DNA of 64,000 nt from Microvelia longipes. Lineage: Eukaryota; Arthropoda; Insecta; Hemiptera; Veliidae. The notes beneath the pieces were generated by a model. The model saw nothing but the letters and a program-made list of their open reading frames with translations. It made no database searches and had not been told where the DNA came from. Numbering within the stretch: position 1 is the stretch's first letter; every line of letters begins with the position of its first letter. This document shows positions 26,780 to 38,200 of the stretch, piece after piece. A program made the position numbers and the translations under genes. Location: NCBI GenBank assembly GCA_018340805.1, contig JACMZG010001870.1, forward strand, positions 21,211,353-21,275,352. Direction: 5' to 3'.

Positions 26780-28325
26780 ATTTATATAGCTTTGAACCAT
26801 GATCTTCTAAAGAGATTCGTTCGAAACAAGACAGACCACGCGCCAGAATTTTTAATGATGAAAAGTTAAAATGTGTATTACAGCAAGTATGTTGTATAAG
26901 ATTGTTTTGTATCCATAATTATTTACTATCAATTAAGCTTTTTTCACATTTCTAAGTTGTTATATGCAATTTATTAAATAATAAAATTAATTAAAGAAAA
27001 GTTAGGCTTACAAAAGAGAAGAGTTTGCGAGTACTGAAAGTTTAGAAATACTAATCACTTATACGAGTATGCCTTGTAACTGATGCTTTAGAAGATTAAA
27101 TAAAGAGTAGTAAACAATTTAGCTCTTTCTAAACATTAATAAATTATTTTCTAAAATGCTTATCTTTTACTTGATGACACTACTTGCTTTAAGAAAATAC
27201 TAAAACATTTATCTGACAATATTTATATTTTCTATTTAAAAATAATTATAAGTAAACAATTTATCTTTCTTTCGCTTTTCACTACACACAATAAATTATT
27301 TTTTTAAATACTTAAATTTATCTTAATGATGCTTTCTCATTATAAAATTAGCTAAAACAGGTGTGTGACAATATTTAAATTTTTAAATTTTCCTTTATAA
27401 AATTCCAAGCAAATAAAGGATAAGTTAATATAAATCACATTAAGAAACGTAAAGGAATTATATGAACGTGTAAGGTGTCTCGAATACGTAGCCTTCCATA
27501 ACCTCGCATGTGACCTTTTCCTTCTAATGCTTACCTCACTATGATCTTTGCGACCTCTCTAGGTAAAATATCTTTTTAATATTACATCATTTATTGTTTG
27601 TGAAAGGTTTGCGCATCTTCGTTTTCAAAATAGATACATTTATTGATTATGCGCATTTAAAACAATAGAGGTTATTATACAAATTTAAACAAATTGTAAA
27701 ATTTTATATAATATAATGCTTCTGTTAATTTTTTTCTGAATGTTTATAACTAATACTTATTAGACATTAAAACCATACGTGATCATTGACTTAAAATTGT
27801 TACATAAAATCTATTGATGACTTGAAGTTTTAATTATTTCTTTGTACGTGAGTTATGACACAACAGTGACCATTCACTTCTTATTATGTTTTTGTATTTT
27901 GTAAATAAATTAAAGAAAAAAGGCGTAAAAAAGTTGGAAAATTTGGAAAAAATGTGCATTACGTGTGTATTAAATACGTGAGGGGTTTAAAGGTCATTGG
28001 CTTGTTTCATTTTTATAAGGAAGTTATTTTATGGATATTAATTTTGCAACTTACGGATTTATTATTTAATGCATGAAATTTTCGTTTTCGTACAGCTACT
28101 TTTTCCCATTAAAATACCTTTTTTCTGGTCAAACGCTTTTCTTTTGCTATAGAGGATTTTTGTTTTAAGAACCTATTGTTTTCTATAATAGGGCAAAAAT
28201 ACAATTAATAAAAATTCTGTTTTTTTATAAAAATGTATTTTTATAATGATATTGTGTTGTGGTCTCTCATCTATTATCTATGATGGTATGGTTTACGTCT
28301 TCATCCCTTAGTGTTGCCAAAGTAA
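26780..28325. other. AT-rich stretch without gene
   Basis: No supported gene. A splice-like junction ACCTCTCTAG followed by GTAAAA at 27562 is weaker than the three sites listed as candidates. Confidence 0.6.
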
Positions 28326-28330
28326 ATAAA

Positions 28331-29165
28331 CCACGTTAGGGCTAATGTCACGGAGAGTTTACTTTCGAAAAACTAAAGGTTATTTTAAATGGTTTAAATT
28401 ATTTTTTCTTTATTGTCCGGCTAATTTATGTCGCAATCAGCTGTAAAAATGTTTTGAGACATAAATTGGTCATCGATTTGATGAGTATGAGTAAAAATGT
28501 ATTGCTAGAAAGTGCTAAAGCTCCAAGTGATATTAGTGTGTTAAACAACGGATCTCTATTTTGCAAAATGTCAACAAACCAGTAATACCACCGTAATATT
28601 TTTTAAATAAATTTTTATTTGTCTGAAAAAAAGCTAGTTACACCTTAAAAGTAGTTTTTACGATACATTTAAGTGCAAAACGATTTTCGTGCCTTCATTA
28701 CTTCAAAATTTATTTATGTTTTTGTTAGTAATATATTTATTATTAACTGATGTTGTTATAAACTAGTTATGCCGTAGTAAATAGCTGTTGAAACAGCATA
28801 GGAAATAATATAATAATTACAAAACCTTAAATTTTAACACTCATTACTGTTTTGCACTTAAATTTATCACAAAATTGCTGTCTTTAAAATTAAGACATAA
28901 CTGAGAAATAAAAATGTATTTAAAAAGACTGCGGTGTTATTAGTGATTTGTTGGCATCTTTAAAGTGACGACCCGTAGTTTCAACCCACTACTATAACTT
29001 ATACTACATATATTTTACTCATTTTTATCAAACTTATGTCAAATTTACGACTGAAAACATTTTTAGACCTTATGTCGACATTAATTAGCTGGACATTAAA
29101 AAAATTTAACTTTTAAACAGGGGTTCTCGAAAGTAACCTTCCTGTAACGTCAGCCTAACTTGGTC
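28331..29165. mobile_element. Foldback element of about 835 bp with long inverted repeats
   Basis: The left end reads CCACGTTAGGGCTAATGTCA then TTTACTTTCGAAAA. The right end, on the minus strand, reads CCAAGTTAGGCTGACGTTAC then GTTACTTTCGAGAA. Inside, TTTATTGTCCGGCTAATTTA (left) matches TTTAATGTCCAGCTAATTAA (right, reversed), and AAAAATGTTTTGAG matches AAAAATGTTTTCAG. The arms extend at least 200 bp with moderate divergence. No transposase or clear target duplication is visible. Confidence 0.75.
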
Positions 29166-29454
29166 AATTGGTTTTATAACTCTTATATCTAATTATAAGA
29201 ATAATAACATGGACTAATATAGCATATGGTTTTGAATTGAGGCTTTATTACTTTAAAGTAATAAGAAAGTTTTATTAGTAGTTCATAGCATTTTTCTAAA
29301 CTATATTTAATTTGGTAGAGCCGTTTGGCCTTTATCATGATACCATAAGTTGTGCTTGTAAGTTCCATGGGTTCTCAAACGTGGAAATTTTATGAAAAAA
29401 GCAGGTATCGTTTTTTACTTTTGATTATTAGTAATCTTCACGATTGGCAGATTG

Positions 29455-29580
29455 CTAGTACTACAATCTTCCTTTATTATATATAGGAGATAGGAATACT
29501 GTTCTAAATATGAAGTATAAAAGTATATGAAGTCCTAAAATGCCTATGGGCTGCATTCAAAAACATTACATTATTTTAAT
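29455..29580 (+). repeat. Dispersed repeat family P, copy 1
   Basis: CTACAATCTTCC, ACTGTTCTAAATATG, AGTCCTAAAATGCCTAT and CATTACAT occur in the same order at 33172-33290, inside the 35-bp minisatellite. Confidence 0.75.
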
Positions 29581-29589
29581 ACTTTTTTG

Positions 29590-31795
29590 TTAACGAAATT
29601 TACCCCTAAAGTATGTGTTATTCAACTTAAAAAAAATAAAAATAGATATTATTCGTTCACGTAATATTGCCAGTAGAAAACGGAAGACAAATGAAAGTAA
29701 AACTTTTTCAACTATAAAAGTATAATTTTATTATTTTTTAGGAAACAATACAGAACAGTATGTAAAATAGAAAGCCTTACATTTCGGGGAGAATAGCCAA
29801 ACTATTAAACTCGTCTAAAGAATTAGATCTCTGTGAATTTTCTTAATTCTATTCATAATAAAACAATATAATTACTTAATTGCTTCAGGGATTTTAAAAG
29901 TAAGAGTTATTTAATGTCTTCAATTTATTATCGTTCCTTTGTCGTTTTCAAAGACAAGCTATACCGGATTTACAGTGAAATTAGTTACATAAGTTAATTA
30001 CTTGAAATCTTAAAATTTTTATTTATAAGCTTTTATTGAGCTCCTTTCGCCTAATAAACTTTTTTCGCGTGGATGCCTAAACTTAGAAAGGATCGAATAA
30101 CATTTTCTTAAGTTCACTCCTATCCTTTGATATTAACATCTCTTAATATTCTATTTCTTGGATTGAGCATAGAAGGCTTCTAATGTATGCCCAGTTTAGA
30201 TATATTGTTACTATTAATGGCAAGATTCATTGGTTTAAACTTAAAAATACTTTTAACATAAATGAAATAAACTTGATAAAAAAGGGAGGAGTCTCACTAT
30301 ACAAATAATACTATATTAAGTATATATACAGAACCGACTTTCAGCCTTGAGCCATCATCAGTGGTTTCAAAGAACATACTTTTTGTGTATGGAGACACTT
30401 GTTTTTTTTTCATCTACTCCACTAGTGCTTCTTTGTGAACAAACAACACTGCTAAACTACAAACACACAATATCAATTATAAGATCTTGTTTTGCTTTCT
30501 GAAAAATATTTTTGAAAGCTCAACTATGTTGAGGATATGCTTAGCTAATAAGATTATGAAAGGAAACGTACCCTGTACCTGATTTTTGTGTTTTAACATA
30601 ATATTTAATATAACTCTATACGTATTCAATTTAACACTATTTAGTATTCTAGAGACCAGTTTTTATATATTTAGTAAACTTTTGTTTATAAGGAAAATCT
30701 ATTAAAATTGGATTTTTTTTATATATTTACATCTTACATTTATTTTTTATCCTTATTTTGATAGAAATTTATTTTAGCTATTAAATTCAGTTTGTGAGAA
30801 GTTTTCTTTAAAACAATTCTTCACTTTTGTAGTTTCTCTGTCAGACGTAATAAAGAGTAAAACATGACAATCCTAATTGTATTATTTAAGAGAGATTGTA
30901 TTTACATTCTAGTATACCAGGACAATCTGTCACTTTCATAATCTAATTACTCAAAAATAGATGTAATTATTTTATCCTAGGAGTCTTGTCTCTATTTTTA
31001 CTTATTTCAGAATCAATTCTCTCTTAAAATGAATGAAATAAGTATAAGTATATTTTAAATAATTGTAAATAAGTATATTTACAAGTATATATTTTAATGA
31101 TGAATGTTATTACATTTATTGTGTTATTGCTATTTGTGTACCTTAGCATTGATTTATATTTGACCGAATTTTGAGGGGCTTTTGATTTATACTTTTTTAC
31201 TTCAACGGGTTTTCCAGAGGAAGGAAGTGGAGGGAGAATGAGGGAGGTTCCTTCAATATAAATATTTATCATATAATTTACTATTAATATATAGTAAATT
31301 ATTCTATAATTTACAGTATGAAATTTGTTTTATGCCTAAAAATTTCCTTATCTCATACCTCAATGTTTAATTAAACACAAGCGAGTTTTACTTTTATATA
31401 TTTTATGCTCAGTTTGAACTTATAATTTTTTAATCTAAAAAATTATTGAAGCTTTAAAACTATTTTATAAAAACAATTTTCTCGAATTTATTACTTAACA
31501 AAAAGTGTTTATTTACAAACACGTTGACTATTTCGAGTTTTCCTTTATGTAGAATTTCTAAATTTCTTTTCTCACAGTCCCTTATAGTTTTAACCTTTTG
31601 AGAGTCTTCAAGTCTTATTCTTACAAAGCAATGTCTGTCTTCTGTTAGCTCATTCAAATTCTTTATTATGTTCTCTACTCTATATTACTATGTCTGAGTA
31701 CCCTTCATGTTGGTATGCACTACATTCTTTTTAAAAATCCCTCTTTTTCGCGTTATTTTTCTTTAGCTCTAGTGTTTTTCTTTTGTTTTATACTA
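29590..31795. other. AT-rich stretch without gene
   Basis: No supported gene; small minus-strand frames at 31024-31272 and 31460-31657 lack domains. A hammerhead-like core lies on the minus strand at 30339-30361 and is reported as a finding. Confidence 0.55.
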
Positions 31796-31799
31796 TTGA

Positions 31800-31837
31800 C
31801 TGATCTTGTATTACAACATTTTGTAATACAAGATCAG
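31800..31837. repeat. Perfect 17-bp hairpin
   Basis: CTGATCTTGTATTACAA, loop CATT, then TTGTAATACAAGATCAG. There are no mismatches. No gene is adjacent. Confidence 0.9.
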
Positions 31838-31915
31838 AATCAGATGTAATATCCATCATAAAATTTAAATGGTGTGGCTTAATTTTTACTTTTTCTCATT
31901 TATACCGTAGGTATA

Positions 31916-32318
31916 TAAGAAAAGGCACTTATTTACTTGGTTCCCAACCTCAATTTATCTGACAAAAATCTAGTGGATTTGGGTATAGGAACTAGGAGGT
32001 CTGTCTAAACTCCATTAAAATCTCTCCCTTTCGGGCACTTATATACTTGGGTCCCCATTTTATGTTGGGAACCAAGGGTACTTTCGCACTATATTATCTT
32101 ATTTACTTAATTATCAATCTTTTCTTTTCCCCCCTTCTCAACCCCATACAAAAGCCCCTTTGCTTTTCAACATCCCCTATTAAGATTGTTAAATAATTTC
32201 TTTTATATAATTTAGTAAATATATTGTCGGTACCCAAGTGAATAATTGCCCTATATCGCCATATTTACTTGGGTCCCAACTTTATGTTGGGAACCAAGTA
32301 AATAAGTACCTAAGAAAA
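31916..32318. mobile_element. 387-bp MITE with 25-bp terminal inverted repeats and 8-bp target duplication
   Basis: The element spans 31924-32310. The left end GGCACTTATTTACTTGGTTC then CCAAC and the right end (reversed) GGTACTTATTTACTTGGTTC then CCAAC differ at one base in 25. TAAGAAAA occurs exactly once directly on each side (31916-31923 and 32311-32318), a perfect 8-bp target site duplication. The interior repeats the motif ACTTGGGTCCC with GTTGGGAACCAAG as hairpins at about 32047-32080 and 32271-32305. There is no ORF. An 8-bp duplication is typical of hAT, P and Merlin elements; the superfamily is undecided. Confidence 0.92.
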
Positions 32319-32399
32319 GTATTGTGTTTACACAAAAATCCGAAACTGGAATGTCACCAGAATTATCCGTAATGTATACGTAGGTATGTATTTTTGAGG

Positions 32400-33006
32400 C
32401 CTCCTGAATAGTTTTCACAAATTTCTGTTGTGTAATTATGCTACAGAGCTGAAACTATGTACAAAAATGAGTCTACCGCTATAATTGTGCTATTTGGAAA
32501 ATATTTTTTATGACGTCATTAACCCACAATAATGACTTAGCGATTCAATTGAGATTTGGAACGCATGTAGCCTTGTATAAGACTAACATATGTGCCATGT
32601 TATTATCAGAATTGGTTTAATTTTCATCCAATGACTCGTGTGTTTTCTTACAAATTCTAAAAACAATCCAATTGAGTTGAAATTCGGTACAATTATATTA
32701 CTTTGCGTAATAAATAAGTACACTAAGTTCCGTTTCAATACGACAAGTATATCAATGTTTTTTGTTGGATCATAAAAGTTAAGCAGCATCGAGCGTGGTC
32801 AGTGCAGAATGGGTGACCGATGAAAATGAAATGGATGCATTTACTATTTGAGAACGAGTGAAGCAAGTTCGTACACTGCATGCTGCAGTAAAATTATGGC
32901 GAATTGTTTATTCTAAGGACGAGCGAAGCGAGTCCGAAGCTGGGAGGATGAGCCTACTGAAGTGATGTGATGAAAAAAGTTCCAAGACACCCCGTACCCG
33001 AATTTT
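32400..33006 (+). repeat. Dispersed repeat family S, copy A (with 5S-like segment)
   Basis: In order it holds CCAATTGAGTTGAAATTCGG, TTTCAATACGACAAGTATAT, a 5S-rRNA-like stretch (32774-32819), two GAGCGAAGCGAGTCCGAAG-type blocks and the end CACCCCGTACCCGAATTTTT. Reversed copy B at 34818-35240 and direct copy C at 47430-48400 share this order. Confidence 0.85.
32774..32819 (+). ncRNA. 5S rRNA-like fragment inside repeat family S
   Basis: GTTAAGCAGCATCGAGCGTG followed by GTCAGTGC and GAATGGGTGACCG closely matches the internal promoter region (A box, intermediate element, C box) of eukaryotic 5S rRNA. The 5S halves before and after are absent, so this is not a 5S gene. 5S-derived SINEs (SINE3 class) use this promoter. 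Here the segment lies in the interior of the repeat, which is unusual for that class. Confidence 0.6.
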
Positions 33007-33059
33007 TATAACTATTTATCTTCTTGCGTAATATGTTCTTTGGCATAAAATAACTTTAT

Positions 33060-34350
33060 AGTAGTGCACCTCTTTACTGAATAAGTAACCGCTTCTTGTG
33101 TAAAACTGTTCTAAATAAGTTGACTGTTACTAGTGTAGAACTGTACTGATAAGTTGGCTTTCACAAGCTTTTACTACAATCTTCCTTGATTATAGGATAT
33201 AGGTCTACTGTTCTAAATATGTAGTATAAATGTCGATGACAAGTCCTAAAATGCCTATAGGCTTTATAGAAAACACTACATGTTTTAATACATGGTATAA
33301 AACTGTGCTGAATAAGGTAGCTTTTAAAACATAAAACTATGCTCAAAGTTGGCTTTTATTAGTATAAAACTATGCTCATAAGTTGGCTTTTATTAGTATA
33401 AAACTATGCTGAATAAGGTAGCTTTTAAAACACAAAACTATGCTCATAAGTTGACTTTTATTAGTATAAAAATGTACTGAATAAGTTAGCTTTTATTAGT
33501 ATAAAACTATGCTCATAAGTTGGCTTTATTAGTATAAACTATGCTGAATAAGGTAGCTTTAAAACAAAACTATGCTCATAAGTTGGCTTTTATTAGTATT
33601 AAAATGTACTAAATAAGTTGGCTTTTATTTGTATAAAACTGTACTGAATAAGTTGGCTTTTATTTGTATAAACTGTTCTGAATAAGTTGGCTTTTAAAAT
33701 AAGTTGGCTTTATTTGTATAAAACTGTTCTGAATAAGTTGGCTTTTTTAGTATAAAATTGTACTGAATAAGTTGGCTTTTATTTGTATAAAACTGTTCTG
33801 AATAAGTTGGCTTTTATTAGTATAAAAATTGTACTGAATAAGTTGGCTTTTTATTTGTAAAACTGTACTGAATAAGTTGCTTTATTAGTATATTGTTGGC
33901 TTTTATTTGTATAAAACTGTTCTGAATAAGTTGGCTTTTATTTGTATAAAACTGTTCTGAATAAGTTGGCTTTTATTAGTATAAAATTGTACTGAATAAG
34001 TTGGCTTTTATTTGTATAAAACCTGTTCTGAATAAGTTGGCTTTTTAGTATAAAATTGTACTGAATAAGTTGGCTTTTTATTTGTATAAAACTGTACTGG
34101 CTATAAAATTGTACTGAATAAGTTGGCTTTTTTTGTATAAAACTGTTCTGAATAAGTTGGCTTTTATTAGTATAAGTATAAAACTGTACTGAATAAGGTA
34201 GCTTATAAAACATCAAACTGTACTGAATTAGTTGGCTTTTACTCCTACAAAAACTGTGCTGATATTTTGGCTTTTACTAGTGTAAAATTGTTCTGAGTTA
34301 GTTTAATTTAGTATTTAGTAGACTTACATTTTACTGAAATAAGTTGACTT
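33060..34350. repeat. 35-bp minisatellite with higher-order structure
   Basis: The consensus unit is TTGGCTTTTATTTGTATAAA followed by ACTGTTCTGAATAAG (35 bp), with roughly 30 copies. Two unit types (TTTGTATAAAACTGTTCT and TTAGTATAAAATTGTACT) largely alternate between 33640 and 34170, giving a 70-bp higher-order repeat. The left part (33300-33600) has a different set with ACTATGCTCATAAG and GAATAAGGTAGC units. Outer units are the most divergent. Family P repeat sequence interrupts the array at 33172-33297. A minus-strand open frame here is a shadow of the repeat. Confidence 0.95.
33172..33297 (+). repeat. Dispersed repeat family P, copy 2 inside the minisatellite
   Basis: Matches 29455-29580 in the same orientation (CTACAATCTTCC, CTACTGTTCTAAATATG, AAGTCCTAAAATGCCTAT). 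The CTGTTCTAAATATG part also resembles the minisatellite unit, so the array may have grown out of this repeat. Confidence 0.7.
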
Positions 34351-34817
34351 ATTATATTTAATTTTTTATAACATTCATGTAAATCAGCTTTGGCTATGCT
34401 TCCTCTTAAAAAAAAGTTACATGGTAGGAAGCCTTTAAATACTTTATCTTTATTCAAGAATATTACCCTTATAATCGTTTCTACTTTATTTTGATTTGAA
34501 TCTATTATTGAAGACCTTGAAAGTTATCTAGCTTATCCATTGACATAACATCTTTGTTTTATAGTAATTATAAGATAAATATATTGGTAACTTGCCAGTC
34601 TAAACAGATATTCTTTTTTCAACAAATACAGGACTAACTTTGTCGTTAAGGGTTTTTAACTCTTATAAGTTCACAACTAATTTTGGAACAAAACCAGAAT
34701 ATAATCTTTTACTAGTTCAGCATCCTTTTATTGTAAATTTACATTAAACTAGTTTTCCCTTTTTACTTTTTTTTATTTCCAATTTTTTTAAATAATAAAC
34801 TAAAACTGGAAATGATC

Positions 34818-35240
34818 TTAAAAATCGGGTACGGGGTATCTTGAGTCTTTCCTCATCACATCGGATTCGCTACGTTCGTTATTCCTAGCTTCGGAATGGC
34901 TTCGCTCGTCCTCAGAATATACAATTTGCCAAATTTATACTGCAGCATGTCCTCGGACTTGCTTCGCTCGTTCTCAGATAGTAGGTCGTCCGTTTCATTC
35001 TCAGCGGTCAGATGACCGCGTCATTGCTGTATGGATATACAGCAATGACCACGCTCAATGCTGCTTAACTTTTATGATCCAACAAAAATCATGGATATAC
35101 TTGTCGTATTGAAACGAAACTTTGTGTACTCATTTATTAAGTAAAGGTATACACTTGCATTAAATTTCAACTTATTTGATTCATATTCTGAGTTTTTAAA
35201 ATGTTTTAAAAACGTTCATAACTCATTCGATAAAAATTGA
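34818..35240 (-). repeat. Dispersed repeat family S, copy B
   Basis: Reverse complement of copy A. It begins TCGGGTACGGGGTATCTTGA, holds two GCTTCGCTCGT blocks, a 5S-like part (35003-35073 on the minus strand, broken by an inserted hairpin) and ATACTTGTCGTATTGAAACG. Copies A and B face each other across the minisatellite. Confidence 0.85.
35004..35049. repeat. Two adjacent perfect hairpins
   Basis: GCGGTCA-GA-TGACCGC (35004-35019) is followed by GTCATTGCTGTAT-GGAT-ATACAGCAATGAC (35020-35049). They sit where copies A and C of family S have the 5S-like C-box region, so they arose inside that segment. Confidence 0.85.
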
Positions 35241-38200
35241 ACTAATACTGATAATAAGATGAAACTTAGAGATTTTGCTTTATCTCTTTATTCATGAGGC
35301 GCTTATAAATTAATTTATATCTAGATTTTTTTATTAAGCATAATTTATATTTGCTGCTCCTAATGCAACTTGCTTAGCTCTGTAGTTTTACTTCCCTTCT
35401 AATCCTCGTTATTCTCAAGCCCTCTAATCTGACGCCAATTTCTTTACGTTAGTCCCTTCTTTTGACTTTAAAGCTCATCCTTCCAATTCATTTTTCACCC
35501 TTATATTCATTTTTTACCGAGAAGGGCGTATTGAAGTGTATAATTAAAGATTTAAAAAAATTGTTAGCGTCTACCTGCTGAGAAGGAATTAAATAATTCT
35601 TTGAATAAATGTACAGAATTAGAGCTATTATACTCATAATATATTTAGAATTGTGCAATATTATGTTAGAGAAAAAACAAATGTTAAGAAATTACAATAG
35701 ACTATCCATAAATCATTAACTAGTATCTAATAGTACTACTATTTAAATTCCTATAAATGGTAATTTTCTTTGACTGAATGTGATTTTTTTCTGGATTTTA
35801 GATTTGAGTGATCTTACCATATATCTCTCATACATCTTACTTAGTTCTATGATTGTATCTATATACCTCGTAGTAGTAGTAGTACTTATCTTAATCATTA
35901 GTTGTTTTGACGGAGATTTTGTGGTATAAACTCACCATGATGGTTAATAAAAAAAACACTCTAAAATTAAAAACAAATAACTTTGTTTAAACAGCTCCAA
36001 TGATGAAGTAAAGTCAAAACCGGTCAGTTATAATTTTTTATGCTTTAAAAAATTGTTTTTGGACGGGTTCCCCTTATAAATTGTTGGGGTGCCGCCCCCC
36101 GAGAAAGTGTAAATAAATTAATCAGTCGTCCTCATAAATTTAGAAGATACCTCTCCAAAAATGGAAAATACCTCTTTTAAGATTTGAGGGCTCTAACCCC
36201 AATTATAGGAAACACTTTTCACTCCCAAGGAAGAAAAGTGCGTCTTTACTCCCTTGAAACTAGTCTATAAACTTCACATTATACACCGTCTAGATATAAA
36301 AGTCATTTATGTGTTTAAGAAACAAATATTTGATTTTAATATACCTTTGTTGGGACGAATTGTTTAGCTTAGGTTATTTCTGAGGCGCATATTTACATTA
36401 AGTCGACTTCTCAATATATTTAGGAAATAAACTAAATTCATAGATTAATATTTCACTATCAATTAAATTCATAGATTTATAGATTATTTATTATTTTATT
36501 TATTATATAACTACTACTTTGTTTACTTGTGTTATAATTTATTGATGTACATAATATTTGAGTAACAACACTGTTTACTTATTTTTGAATGTCGTGTTTC
36601 CTAGTATGATGTCATGTATTTTACCTTTTGACGAGAGATATACGATATGCTTATATGTGAAAATCTATACTGTGATATTGTAAGACAGTTCTATCCAAGT
36701 TCATATTGTTTATAAACTTTAGTTGGAGACAAATTAAGTTATATTTTGTCTTTATATGGTATTGATTGATGATAGTTTTGATGTTTATTTATGACAATGT
36801 TTGCTCAAATTTTAGTATTGTCATTCTTAAGTTTATGTTAAGAGGAAAGCTAATTACTCTTTCATAGATAAAATCACGAAATAACATCTAATGATAAGAC
36901 TTTTTTTGTAATTAGTGCTTAGCAGTTGAAAGTAGAAAAAAATAAGTAAATATTTACAGTATGATGAATTGTACATAATTTATTTTATTATTTGAAATAA
37001 CTAACTTTGTATTAGCAGCGATGAAAATGACTAACTATTTATCACAAAACTTAAAAATTACCATTATTGGAAAAAAATAAAGCCCTTATTCCCCTGGCTA
37101 CTCTGAACGTTTTGGCTACTCTCAGCCTTTTTTTCATAGAAATGTTTACTAGAGGGGGCATAGCCTATCTAAATACATTAAGAGCCCTAAAACATCATTT
37201 CAGGGATATTAGAGGCTCAGTGTGACCTTATTGAAACCTCCTTCAAGAGTGAGTTAAAGGTTATAATTAATAAATGTACTTCGGTTTCCCGCACATTGTT
37301 TGTGTGTTGATTTGTATTTTTAACATTTTACTGTATAAGTTATTGCAATTTTGCACTGATTATTTGATTATATTAATTAGCGCAGGTGGTCAGATTACTA
37401 TTTCGATGTTTCAAAATGTAACCTATAGAGCCCCCCTAGTAATAACATATATTTATTTTTATTTACAGACTGTCTAGCTCAATCTGAAACAAGCGTAATG
37501 CTTTAATTTTATTTTTGTATCCTTTGTATATGTCGTCAAAATATATCATTTCACAAGGAATATCTTCGAACTATTTTTTAATTAAATTGTAATAAAGCTC
37601 TGGAAAGTTTGATAACCAAAAATTAGGACAGAGAGATTCGTTTCAAAGAGCTCATCATAATCCTTTTAAATTATTTCTAATTTTCGCCGGCCAGTAATAA
37701 AAGTGAAGTGAAATATAATTGATTTTCAAGTACTAATAGCTCATAATAAAATAACTTGATACTTTCAAGAAGTTATAAAAGGTGAAACTTAAAATATTTA
37801 TCATTCATTTTTTAAAAATAAATTAATCTAGTACAAATCGCCCTATTTGAAGTACCAGTAGAAGTGGAAAATGTTGAAACGTTCTTAATGATTTACAAAG
37901 TGAAAGCTATCGCATGAAATATCGAGTGCCAGTAGTACCCTCATATTTGTCTTCAGCCACTATTTACTAAGTATTATGACTTAAATTGAAAAAATAAGGA
38001 AAGCACAAAAGGTTCCGGTCAAATACTTCAAGTGAAACTTTCTAATAGATTGTTAAAAAGTCAATTGCAATAATCATAAATTCATAAAAAAAATAATATA
38101 ATCACGATTATATTAGTAGCTTACGAAGTTTAAGTATTTCTTAAATTTAGAGTTTATGAGTATGTCAATTATAAAAGTATTTTGTGCGGGTAACTTACTA

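Noticed and set aside
32774..32819. A true 5S rRNA gene
   Set aside because: Only the internal promoter region is similar; the outer thirds of 5S are missing and the copies sit inside an interspersed repeat.
33938..34216. 92-codon minus-strand frame with periodic LIQ/SQL repeats
   Set aside because: It is a translation of the 35-bp minisatellite; periodicity follows the DNA repeat and no start or domain context exists.
16201..34350. CRISPR array
   Set aside because: The regular arrays are contiguous tandem repeats without unique spacers, in a eukaryotic setting.
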